Made by a program: the position numbers and the translations under genes. Below are positions 1 through 6,368 of a DNA stretch of 9,859 bases, one piece after another. The stretch is from Pseudomonadota bacterium (lineage in GTDB: Bacteria; SAR324; NAC60-12), in the NCBI GenBank assembly GCA_014381795.1, contig JACNKY010000239.1, positions 1 through 9,859 on the forward strand, in the 5' to 3' direction. How positions within the stretch are numbered: the stretch's first letter is position 1; each line of letters starts with the position of its first letter. The notes below the pieces were generated by a model. The model did not search any database and was not told the DNA's origin. It was given only the letters and a program-made list of their open reading frames with translations.

Positions 1-32
1 TCGTTAAACCATTTTACTTTGCCTGTTGCCAT
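1..32 (-). CDS. Cold-shock protein (CspA family), N-terminal fragment cut by the left edge
   Basis: Reading leftward from an ATG at 32-30, the ten complete codons give MATGKVKWFN and the next begins GA. This is the characteristic start of CspA-family cold-shock domain proteins, whose KVKWFN segment leads into the first RNA-binding strand before the GFGFI motif. Such proteins are small (about 65-70 residues) cytoplasmic single-stranded RNA/DNA binding proteins that act as RNA chaperones. An AAGG Shine-Dalgarno-like sequence lies about six bases upstream of the ATG, one of the clearer ribosome sites in the window. Only the first 32 bases are present, so the paralog type and cold inducibility cannot be judged. 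It lies 123 bases downstream of the exporter gene on the same strand. Confidence 0.82.
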   Translation of the reverse strand, partial: MATGKVKWFN

Positions 33-59
33 TGTGACCTTATATATTAATTAACAAAT

Positions 60-76
60 CTCTTCTACATGAAGAG
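60..76 (-). other. Perfect hairpin in the leader of the cold-shock gene
   Basis: CTCTTC and GAAGAG form a perfect six-base-pair stem around a five-base loop, ending about 28 bases before the cold-shock ATG. Neither strand has a T-run directly after it, so it does not look like an intrinsic terminator. It is placed to fold in the 5' leader of the csp mRNA. Leader structure is common in cold-shock genes, but a regulatory role here is inference. Confidence 0.4.
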
Positions 77-116
77 GTAATCCTTGTATTCTGACAGGAA
101 AAAAGATAAAAGCAAG

Positions 117-134
117 AAAAAAAACACTTTTTTT
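117..134 (-). terminator. Possible weak A/T-only terminator after the exporter gene
   Basis: On the plus strand eight A are followed by CAC and seven T. In the minus-strand transcript this reads as an A-run, GUG and a U-run, starting about 20 bases after the exporter stop codon. It could form a seven-pair A:U stem with a three-base loop and its own U tract. There is no GC-rich stem, so it is only a weak candidate. It may simply be a low-complexity AT stretch. Confidence 0.25.
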
Positions 135-155
135 AAAGAAATATTCTACCTGCTC

Positions 156-1952
156 TTAAGCTGGCACATTTTCTGAAACAATATCATCTTCCAACGTTTC
201 AACGAGACCCGCATAAATTCCGTTTTGTCCCATCAAGTCAACGTGTGATCCGCGTTCCACAATTTTCCCTGCATCCATCACAAAGATCAAATCTGAATTA
301 CGGATAGTACTCAGTCTATGTGCGATGGCAATCACAGTTTTTTCATGAAAGATACGCTCAATTGCTTTCTGTATCAGATTTTCTGTCACAGAATCGACTG
401 AACTGGTAGCTTCATCCAAGACAATCAAATCACTTTCTCCGGCCAGAGCCCGGGCAAAAACGATTAAACGACCCTCGCCCTCAGAAAGATTTTTTCCACC
501 TTCAAGCAATTTTGACTCATACTGCTGCGGCATATCTTCAATAAATTCATTTGCATAAACATATTCCGCAGCTTGTTTAATTTTCTCTGCAGAAATTTCC
601 GCTCGATTCAACGCTATATTGAAAGCGATACTTTCCTCGAATAGGTAGGATTCCTGCTGCATCAAGGCAATCATCTTCAGTAAATGACCCCTTGAAATTG
701 AACTCAGTTCCACACCGTTAATTTTTATTGATCCTTGATAACGAGTGTAGGTTCTGGTCAAAATTCGGACTATGGTTGATTTTCCAGAACCAGTCGCTCC
801 GACGATTGCAACTCTGTCACCTTTGCAAACTGTAAAAGAAATGCCCTGCAAAACCCACGGATCATCTTCGGTGTAACGGAAATGAACATTTTCAAAAATC
901 AATTCTTCAAAATCCTGAAAACGTTTCTCCCGTTCTTCAGTTGTGTATTTTGCTGAATTCAGTTCTGCATCTTGCTCTTCCGGAATTTCACGAAACATTT
1001 TATCTATATTTTCGAGTGATGAAAGTGAACGCTGGAAAACTGATATTTGTTGAGTAAATTCGCGTATCGGCACAAAAATCCGATTCAGTGTGTTGATGAA
1101 ACCAACCAAGAGTCCGATTGAAACTATCCCTGCCAAAATTTGCTGTGAACCATACCAAATCATTAATCCCAGTGCGATTGAAGTTATACCTTCAATTACA
1201 GAATATAAAGCCGCGTCATAAAAGTTAGAATGAGTCTGAGCTTTAAAAAAATGTTTTGTTTTTTCTTCAAAATTCTTTTGTACTTTTGCCTCAGACGCAT
1301 ACAACTGAATTGTTTTTACTCCATTCAGACATTCCTGTAAATAGCCTGTAGATTCTGCAAGTGCCTCGCGGGTAAGATTGTAATAATGCCTTAAACGTGT
1401 CCTTAAAAAGTTACTGACAAAATATATCGGTGGCAGGATCAGCAACACAACAAGTGTGAGCTTCCAACTCAGTGTTATCAGTAAAACAAGCAGAGCAATT
1501 GTTTTCAGGAAATCTGTAAAAATAGAAAGCACGCCTATGGCCAGCGAATCGTTGAGTGCTTCCATGTCAGAAGTGAGGCGTGTCAAGACTACACCAATCG
1601 GCCGCTGATCAAAGAATGAACGTGGCATTGAGAGGATGTGCGCATAGAGATCGCTCCGCATTGCGCTAATGGCTAACTGTCCGATCTTTTGGAGGGTAAA
1701 AGTATAAATCGAATCTGAAAAATAACCAACTGCAACTGTTAACGCCATGATAGTCGCCATCTGAAACAATCCGTCCAGATCTCCAGGGATAACATGATCA
1801 TCAATAATTCTGATGATCAACCAGGGCAGTAGTAAGGTTGCTCCAACTGAAAAAGGAACTGTGGCTAATCCTAGAGCCAAACTTTTCCAGTGTGGACGTA
1901 CGTAAACGAGAAAGCGCTGAAATAATTCCCAGTCGTTGACTTCTTTGTTCAA
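156..1952 (-). CDS. ABC exporter half-transporter, MsbA/LmrA/MdlB-like (membrane domain fused to ATPase)
   Basis: This 598-residue protein has the usual length and order of a bacterial type I exporter half-transporter. About six membrane segments lie near residues 22-50, 64-86, 138-161, 163-182, 250-270 and 273-292, followed by a C-terminal ATPase. The ATPase shows Walker A GATGSGKST at 385-393, a Q-loop around Q432-Q433, Walker B LIVLDEATSSVD with D513 and E514, and the switch histidine H545. The signature motif is unusual: it reads LSEGEGR at 489-495 instead of LSGGQ(R/Q)Q. The protein would dimerise in the inner membrane and use ATP to export a lipid, peptide or drug-like substrate, which cannot be named from sequence. 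The start is TTG at 1952. An in-frame TGA lies 39 bases upstream with no other standard start between, and the next internal ATG (residue 65) would delete the first membrane segment. Confidence 0.93.
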   Translation of the reverse strand: MNKEVNDWELFQRFLVYVRPHWKSLALGLATVPFSVGATLLLPWLIIRIIDDHVIPGDLDGLFQMATIMALTVAVGYFSDSIYTFTLQKIGQLAISAMRSDLYAHILSMPRSFFDQRPIGVVLTRLTSDMEALNDSLAIGVLSIFTDFLKTIALLVLLITLSWKLTLVVLLILPPIYFVSNFLRTRLRHYYNLTREALAESTGYLQECLNGVKTIQLYASEAKVQKNFEEKTKHFFKAQTHSNFYDAALYSVIEGITSIALGLMIWYGSQQILAGIVSIGLLVGFINTLNRIFVPIREFTQQISVFQRSLSSLENIDKMFREIPEEQDAELNSAKYTTEEREKRFQDFEELIFENVHFRYTEDDPWVLQGISFTVCKGDRVAIVGATGSGKSTIVRILTRTYTRYQGSIKINGVELSSISRGHLLKMIALMQQESYLFEESIAFNIALNRAEISAEKIKQAAEYVYANEFIEDMPQQYESKLLEGGKNLSEGEGRLIVFARALAGESDLIVLDEATSSVDSVTENLIQKAIERIFHEKTVIAIAHRLSTIRNSDLIFVMDAGKIVERGSHVDLMGQNGIYAGLVETLEDDIVSENVPA

Positions 1953-1954
1953 AG

Positions 1955-2000
1955 TTAAAACAGATTCAAGGTTTGAGTTTAAACAGATTCAAGGTTCGAG
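1955..2000. repeat. Two-copy 23-base tandem repeat in front of the exporter start
   Basis: Bases 1955-1977 and 1978-2000 are two adjacent 23-base copies that share the core AAACAGATTCAAGGTT and differ at only two positions. They fill most of the 69-base gap between the aminotransferase stop and the exporter TTG start, ending three bases from that start codon. This looks like a recent small duplication in the exporter's 5' region. It may alter leader spacing, but no effect can be read from the sequence. Confidence 0.85.
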
Positions 2001-2021
2001 CAATGACAGTATCGACCCGTA

Positions 2022-3296
2022 TTACATGAGTTGTCTGACAGAAGCTAACTGAACACATGTTACAAAGACCTGCATTGCCTGATCTAAATCCTCCACACTT
2101 GGAAAAGTTGGAGCCAGCCTGATGTTCTCGTCTTCAGGATCCTGACCGTAGGGGAATGTAGCACCTGCCGGAGTTAGCTTCACACCGGCTTCTGTAGAGA
2201 GGCGAATTATTTCCTTTGCCAGTCCTGGATTAGAGTCAAACGAAACAAAATAGCCACCTTCTGGTTTACACCAGCTTCCCATAGCTTTCCCGGCGAGTCC
2301 GCTTTCAAGATGTTTTTGTACCATCTCAAATTTGGGTCTTAATATTTCTGCGTGTTTTTGCATGTGTAAGCGCACATCGTCAATATTTTTAAGAAAGAGA
2401 AGATGTCGCTGTTGATTGAGTTTATTTGGACCAATGCTCATCACAGCAAGTCGTTTACGAAAATGCTCCAAATTTTTTCCGGATGCACCTAAAAATGAAA
2501 TTCCACCACCTGCAATTGTTATCTTTGAAGTGGATGCGGTTAAAATCAAATTATCTTCGGTTCCATATCTCCGGCAGTAATCCATCACATTTGCTAATTC
2601 CTGAGGATTTTCCTGCAGGTCATGCACTCCGTATGCATTGTCCCACATCACCCGAAAATTCGGACCCGCGATTTTTCCAAGTGCGGCAATCCGCTCTACT
2701 ACTTTGTCTGCATAAACACAGCCGGTAGGATTGGAGTATTTTGGCACACACCACATACCTTTTATTTGAGGATCATTGCTCAGCAATTCCTCAACTTTGT
2801 CCATGTCCGGCCCATCAGCGAGCATGTTCACATTTATCAAGCGGATACCTAGTTCCTCGCAGATGGTAAAATGGCGATCGTAACCTGGAACAATTGCTAG
2901 AAATTTTACTTCACTTTCTTTTGCCCACGCAGTTTCTGCTCCCTGCGAACCGTGGTAATATGCGTGCAGCATATAAAGATACATTAGTGACAAACTGCTG
3001 TGATCGCCACAAATCACTTCTGATTCCGGCAGCCCAAGCATTTCACCGCCAAGTTTTCGGGCTGACGGAATTCCATCAAGTCCACCGTAATTTCTGAGGT
3101 CAGTTCCGTTCTCCAAAATCATTTTATTTTTAGGCAGACCCTCCAAAGCGTCTGACAGATCAAGCTGAGCATTTCCGGGTTTACCTCTCGTAAGATCCAG
3201 CTTCAAATCTGCATCCTTAAATTGTTGATATTTGGCAGCTATTTTTTCTTCCCAGGACTGCAGTTCTGCCTGGCTGGCGTTTTCAAGATTCATCAT
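2022..3296 (-). CDS. Subgroup Ic aspartate-type aminotransferase (AspT-like, PLP-dependent)
   Basis: The 424-residue protein resembles the corynebacterial AspT type of fold-type I aminotransferase along its length. Landmarks are LTRGKP at 35-40, LRNYGGLDGI at 67-76, VPGYDRHF at 136-143, SNPTG at 188-192 and WDNAYGVH at 218-225. STSKIT at 255-260 places the PLP-binding lysine at K258, and IRLAPTFP near the C-terminus carries the substrate-carboxylate arginine. The expected reaction is PLP-dependent amino transfer between aspartate (or a related amino acid) and 2-oxoglutarate in the cytosol. Specificity is inferred from family resemblance, and some relatives may act on other amino acids. Two ATG codons lie side by side at 3296 and 3293, and either could be the start. 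A strong sigma70-like promoter ends about 32 bases upstream, so it is probably transcribed independently of the hydrolase. Confidence 0.92.
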   Translation of the reverse strand: MMNLENASQAELQSWEEKIAAKYQQFKDADLKLDLTRGKPGNAQLDLSDALEGLPKNKMILENGTDLRNYGGLDGIPSARKLGGEMLGLPESEVICGDHSSLSLMYLYMLHAYYHGSQGAETAWAKESEVKFLAIVPGYDRHFTICEELGIRLINVNMLADGPDMDKVEELLSNDPQIKGMWCVPKYSNPTGCVYADKVVERIAALGKIAGPNFRVMWDNAYGVHDLQENPQELANVMDYCRRYGTEDNLILTASTSKITIAGGGISFLGASGKNLEHFRKRLAVMSIGPNKLNQQRHLLFLKNIDDVRLHMQKHAEILRPKFEMVQKHLESGLAGKAMGSWCKPEGGYFVSFDSNPGLAKEIIRLSTEAGVKLTPAGATFPYGQDPEDENIRLAPTFPSVEDLDQAMQVFVTCVQLASVRQLM

Positions 3297-3328
3297 GTTT
3301 TTTTCATCAGGTTAAATTTCAGCCTTTT

Positions 3329-3357
3329 ATTATCTGACTCAGCTCTCCAAGTGTCAA
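3329..3357 (-). promoter_or_regulatory. Sigma70-type promoter for the aminotransferase gene
   Basis: On the minus strand a perfect -35 box TTGACA (3357-3352) is followed by exactly 17 bases and a -10 box GATAAT (3334-3329, five of six consensus bases). The transcription start would fall near 3322, giving a leader of about 25 bases to the ATG at 3296. It lies wholly in the 106-base gap between the hydrolase stop and the aminotransferase start. It is the best promoter match I saw in the window. Confidence 0.75.
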
Positions 3358-3402
3358 ACCTGAATCTGCTGTAGTTTCAAGTCATATACTTTTAGTGATA
3401 TT

Positions 3403-4266
3403 TTACTCAGCTTTACTTGACCATTCTCTGATTTGTCTGCACAAAGGGCCGCCTTCGCCCAGAAAATCATGAATAATATCGAAATGATTTTTACGCTGAA
3501 TTGAAATATATTTAGCGGGAACTCCTTGCTTTTGCAGAAAAGCGCAGTAGTCCTGCGATTGACGATGAAACTCCCTTGATTCATCTGCACCAACCGCAAG
3601 TAAAACAGGCGGTGCAGATGTAGGTTTTAGCAGGAGAGGACTGTTAAGTAGGACAAGTTCAGGGCTGAGCTGCAGTTTTGGCTGAAGCCAGGAAAACTGG
3701 AACGGTCCCAGGTCGAACAGTCCGCTGATGGGAAGCATGCCTTTGATAATATCCGCATCAAGTCCATATTCTTTTTCCCATTTTGTACTAAGTAACATCC
3801 CAGTCAAATGCCCTCCGGCAGAATGTCCGGAAACAGTAATCCGCTCCGGATTCCCACCAAAGCTCTCTGCATTGCAGTAAGTCCAGGCTACAGCGGCACG
3901 TGTCTGTCGAACAATTTCAGCAAGTGTGACTTTCGGACAAAGTGCGTAGTTGACGAGTACGGCTGTAATTCCATTTCGTACCAGTCCTTCTGCGACAAAA
4001 GAAAATTCACTGCTGGACAGAGAGTGCCAGTAACCGCCGTGGAAAAAAATATGTATTGGACTGGAGGGATTTTCAGCAGAAAAAATATCAAGAGTTTCCT
4101 CTGCAGTAGGACCATATGCAACTCCGGGTAGGTTTGCATATTCTCCGGACACCCTTGCACTTTCAGATAAATAGCTTTGAATAAGTTCGTCGGTATTCTC
4201 CACACTGAAACGCGGATTGTATTCCTGATCGATTTCCTGTTGAGTGCTAAAAGTGTGGTAAAGCAT
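3403..4266 (-). CDS. Alpha/beta hydrolase, kynurenine formamidase (arylformamidase)-like
   Basis: The 287-residue protein is an alpha/beta hydrolase with the oxyanion-hole motif HGGYW at 76-80 and the nucleophile elbow GHSAGGH at 147-153 (Ser149). Asp228 in VGADES and His261 in KNHFDII complete a likely Ser-Asp-His triad. HGGYW with GHSAGGH is characteristic of the arylformamidase/kynurenine formamidase branch, which hydrolyses N-formylkynurenine to kynurenine and formate. Relatives include esterases of unknown substrate, so the exact reaction is tentative. No other tryptophan-degradation gene is visible nearby. I see no signal peptide, so it is probably cytosolic. The ATG at 4266 has no clear Shine-Dalgarno sequence. 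The gaps are 111 bases to tsaB upstream and 106 bases to the aminotransferase downstream. Confidence 0.85.
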   Translation of the reverse strand: MLYHTFSTQQEIDQEYNPRFSVENTDELIQSYLSESARVSGEYANLPGVAYGPTAEETLDIFSAENPSSPIHIFFHGGYWHSLSSSEFSFVAEGLVRNGITAVLVNYALCPKVTLAEIVRQTRAAVAWTYCNAESFGGNPERITVSGHSAGGHLTGMLLSTKWEKEYGLDADIIKGMLPISGLFDLGPFQFSWLQPKLQLSPELVLLNSPLLLKPTSAPPVLLAVGADESREFHRQSQDYCAFLQKQGVPAKYISIQRKNHFDIIHDFLGEGGPLCRQIREWSSKAE

Positions 4267-4276
4267 TTTTGTGTCT

Positions 4277-4286
4277 ATCTGCAGAT
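4277..4286. other. 10-base palindrome upstream of the hydrolase gene
   Basis: ATCTGCAGAT is a perfect 10-base palindrome 10 bases upstream of the hydrolase ATG. The position would suit an operator half-site pair, but a palindrome this short may be chance. No matching copy was noticed in front of other genes here. Confidence 0.2.
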
Positions 4287-4377
4287 GTTATGATCTGTCT
4301 TATTTTTCTAATTAAAAGCTGATACTTGTGCTGATTTAATAAAAAATGTTAAAACTATCTGATTAGGACTGAGTCAC

Positions 4378-5043
4378 TTAAAGTTTTTCCACTTCACGTT
4401 TTATATATAAAGGATTCACCGGTGCATCCGGATCAAAGGCGGAAAAGAGCATTTTTTTTGCTCCAAGACGATCTAAAAGCAGGGCATCGGCAACAGGATA
4501 ATCCAAAGGCAGATGTACCAATTTTTCAAAGAGCGTTTCCGGTTTCCGTCTTTCAGGACTTACCCGATAAAGGACGACCGGCACGTTTTCATTGCTTTCA
4601 ATAAATTTTTCAAGACTGGTCAATTGAATTTGCGTCTGTGCAACAGGTTGATCTTCTACAATGCGGAATTTTGCGTGAAAAACCTCTCTTCTGGTGCAGT
4701 TCAACAGAACATGGAAATCATTCTTCAACTGCGAGATTTGTCCTGCGAGCAATTCAAGTGAAGTAACTGGAACAATTGGTTTGTTGTTAACCTGAGCTAA
4801 AGTTTTAATAACAGCCATACCGATCCGGACACCTGTATAAGAACCAGGACCGCAGTTGATTACATAAGTATCGACTTCTGCTAATGTTAGCTCTGTGTTT
4901 TTCAACAGTTCATCAAGAACTTCAAAAATAATTTTTGAATTCCTGCGTTTGCACAAGGTGTAATAATTTGCCAGAGGCACCCCGTTACGAGTTAGGCACA
5001 GCCCCAAATGCTCAAAAGAAGTGTCCACAGAAAGCCGAATCAT
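4378..5043 (-). CDS. tsaB: TsaB, tRNA threonylcarbamoyladenosine (t6A) biosynthesis protein
   Basis: The 221-residue protein matches the TsaB (YeaZ) family in length and motifs. The N-terminus has an ASKHA-fold start with LSVDTS at 4-9, and the family hallmark GPGSYTGVRIG lies at 65-75, followed by SLELLA at 95-100. TsaB is the non-catalytic partner that binds the TsaD catalytic subunit. With TsaE they transfer the threonylcarbamoyl group made by TsaC onto adenosine 37 of ANN-decoding tRNAs in the cytosol. Its ATG overlaps the tsaE stop by four bases (ATGA), so translation is probably coupled, and an AGGA ribosome-site sequence lies just upstream within tsaE. TsaC and TsaD are not in the window. 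TsaB is inactive alone, so the partners must be encoded elsewhere. Confidence 0.95.
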   Translation of the reverse strand: MIRLSVDTSFEHLGLCLTRNGVPLANYYTLCKRRNSKIIFEVLDELLKNTELTLAEVDTYVINCGPGSYTGVRIGMAVIKTLAQVNNKPIVPVTSLELLAGQISQLKNDFHVLLNCTRREVFHAKFRIVEDQPVAQTQIQLTSLEKFIESNENVPVVLYRVSPERRKPETLFEKLVHLPLDYPVADALLLDRLGAKKMLFSAFDPDAPVNPLYIKREVEKL

Positions 5044-5558
5044 GTTCCTGACCTGCTCAAAGAGTTTACAGTTTTATGTAGAGATGAATTCTCTTGTTCC
5101 AAAGTCTTAAAAAGTATGTCAAAATCACCAGATTCACTTTCCAAACTGAGCAGCCTTTGATGTTCAGAAACGGTTTCGAAACCAAGGTTGAGTACAGGTT
5201 CGTCACTCAGATAATTTAAAAGAAATTGCGGCCACTCCACCAAAGTGACTCCTTCATCGGTTATCAGATCTTCACGGTCAAAATCATCGAGTTCTTCCGG
5301 AGCATTCAGGCGGTAAAGGTCAACATGAAAAACAGGCCAATCGCCTGGATAAATGTTGACCAAAGTATAAGTTGGAGAAGTGACTATTTCAGGGAGCACT
5401 CCCAGACCGGCACAAAGACTTTTTGCAAAGGTGGTTTTTCCAGCACCCATACTGCCCCAAAATAAAAGTATTGCTCCAGGAAATAAATTAGTTGCCAATT
5501 TTCGGGCGACTGCATCTGTATTTTCCAACGAAGATAAGTCAAGTATTAGTTTACGCAT
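5040..5558 (-). CDS. tsaE: TsaE, ATPase of the tRNA t6A modification complex
   Basis: The protein is about 172 residues, near the usual TsaE (YjeE) length with a short extra C-terminal tail. Numbering from the ATG at 5558, it has Walker A GSMGAGKTT at 35-43, the family-specific SPTYTLVN at 61-68, HVDLYRL at 78-84 and VEWPQFL at 107-113. TsaE binds the TsaB-TsaD complex and hydrolyses ATP to drive the t6A reaction cycle. The frame stays open to a TTG at 5561, one codon upstream of the ATG. I prefer the ATG, which starts MRKLIL. It is the first gene of a tsaE-tsaB pair. It faces the plus-strand gene at 5568 with almost no space between, so its promoter must lie inside that neighbour's coding sequence. 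Confidence 0.95.
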   Translation of the reverse strand: MRKLILDLSSLENTDAVARKLATNLFPGAILLFWGSMGAGKTTFAKSLCAGLGVLPEIVTSPTYTLVNIYPGDWPVFHVDLYRLNAPEELDDFDREDLITDEGVTLVEWPQFLLNYLSDEPVLNLGFETVSEHQRLLSLESESGDFDILFKTLEQENSSLHKTVNSLSRSGT

Positions 5559-5567
5559 CAAACTGTC

Positions 5568-6260
5568 ATGAAATCGAGGGTGCTTTTAAAATGTGATAAT
5601 GTAGGCTACTCCACCAGTTCAGCTTCCGGAAATTCTGTTGAAGAAAAATGGGATATCCTGAAACTGAGTTTGGAATTACGCGCTGGAGATAGAGCCTCTT
5701 TCCATTTTCAAAATGAGGTGCAGAAACAAGTATTGTGGCGTTTATTTCTGCAAAAGTTCAAGCCCAAAACTGGTTCTTTCATCATCTCAGCAAAGACTCA
5801 CATTCATTCTGATGACTGTTTGTGGAGTGGTACAGACAAGAAAGCGTCACTGTTGGAAAACATGAATTCCAAACTTTTTGTAAAACGACCCTGGTTCGGA
5901 GGACAGCGCAAGAATCTTGAAACACTGATGGATCGTTTAGCTTTGAACGGTAGAATTCCGTACCTCCCTGTTGGAGAAATATCAGATGAGCAGGCTGCAA
6001 GATTTTGCGTCTTGATGCTGGTTTCTGCAAAGACAAACGTGGTTTTGATTGACCGCCTCTTTTCACAGCTAGACCAAGTCAGTTTGCCTTTTGTGCAGGA
6101 ATGGTTGGGAAGCTATGCAGGAATTATAATCCTCTTCGGAGAACATCCTGAATATTTCAATGCAGTCAAAACTCTTCAGACTGAACAACAGCTAAAAAGT
6201 AAAACTGAGTTTAATTCCGTTATCAGTTTTTCTGTAGATGGACAGGCAAAATATTTGTAG
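5568..6260 (+). CDS. Unrecognised protein resembling a catalytically dead ABC ATPase domain
   Basis: I do not recognise this 230-residue protein as a named family, but it lines up with an ABC nucleotide-binding domain throughout. LLKCDNVGY at 6-14 matches the usual first strand with the A-loop aromatic, and LELRAGDR at 35-42 the strand before the P-loop. Residues 46-56 sit where GxNGxGKSTL should be but read HFQNEVQKQVL: N49 and K53 remain, while all glycines and Ser/Thr are gone. ISDEQAAR at 138-145 replaces LSGGQQQR. Exactly 18 residues after R145, VVLIDRLFSQLD (158-169) matches Walker B and the D-loop with Arg163 in place of the catalytic Glu. His193 in GEHPEYF fits the switch histidine. 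ATP hydrolysis looks lost. It has no membrane segments and no visible permease partner, and it lies 108 bases before dnaG. The ATG at 5568 has no clear Shine-Dalgarno sequence. The ABC relationship is inference from motif spacing. Confidence 0.7.
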   Translation: MKSRVLLKCDNVGYSTSSASGNSVEEKWDILKLSLELRAGDRASFHFQNEVQKQVLWRLFLQKFKPKTGSFIISAKTHIHSDDCLWSGTDKKASLLENMNSKLFVKRPWFGGQRKNLETLMDRLALNGRIPYLPVGEISDEQAARFCVLMLVSAKTNVVLIDRLFSQLDQVSLPFVQEWLGSYAGIIILFGEHPEYFNAVKTLQTEQQLKSKTEFNSVISFSVDGQAKYL

Positions 6261-6283
6261 CAGAACGTTTAAAAGCTAATAAT
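6255..6283 (+). promoter_or_regulatory. Candidate promoter for dnaG-rpoD
   Basis: TTGTAG (6255-6260, overlapping the upstream gene's stop codon) is separated by 17 bases from AATAAT (6278-6283, five of six -10 bases). The -35 matches only the TTG. Transcription would begin near 6290 and leave a leader of about 79 bases before dnaG. Spacing is ideal, but the -35 is weak and the region is AT-rich, so this is only a candidate. Confidence 0.3.
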
Positions 6284-6368
6284 TTGTAAAACTTAAAGCA
6301 GGCAGACCATGCCGAATTTTCGCGTTTTATTTAACAATAGTTTATCAATTCATTCCAAGTCTTAAGAA

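Noticed and set aside
88..115. TTGCTT ... CAGAAT as a minus-strand csp promoter
   Set aside because: The -35 has only three consensus bases and the -10 four, with a 16-base spacer in a low-complexity AT tract.
3354..3599. 81-codon minus-strand frame at the end of the hydrolase gene
   Set aside because: It overlaps the conserved C-terminal catalytic region of the hydrolase. The hydrophobic stretch is a frame-shifted reading, and it also runs over the -35 box of the aminotransferase promoter.
3888..4205. A 105-codon minus-strand frame and an overlapping plus-strand frame inside the hydrolase
   Set aside because: Both overlap the catalytic core of the alpha/beta hydrolase in other frames and show no family features.
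4267..4377. Possible terminator or promoter in the tsaB-hydrolase gap
   Set aside because: The gap is AT-rich with several CTGAT repeats, but I found no GC stem with a T-run and no paired -35/-10 boxes of adequate match.
5492..5522. TTGCCA ... TGTATT as a plus-strand promoter for the gene at 5568
   Set aside because: The -35 is five of six, but the spacer is 19 bases and the -10 only four of six. It lies inside tsaE coding sequence, which is not enough to call.
5568..6260. Calling the 230-residue gene a decayed pseudogene
   Set aside because: The frame is uninterrupted, and the structural positions of the ABC fold (A-loop Tyr, Walker B Asp, D-loop, switch His) are kept, which is not what random decay would leave.
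6301..6313. GGCA-GACCA-TGCC hairpin before dnaG as a terminator
   Set aside because: The stem is only four pairs and no immediate T-run follows, so it is not convincing as a terminator.
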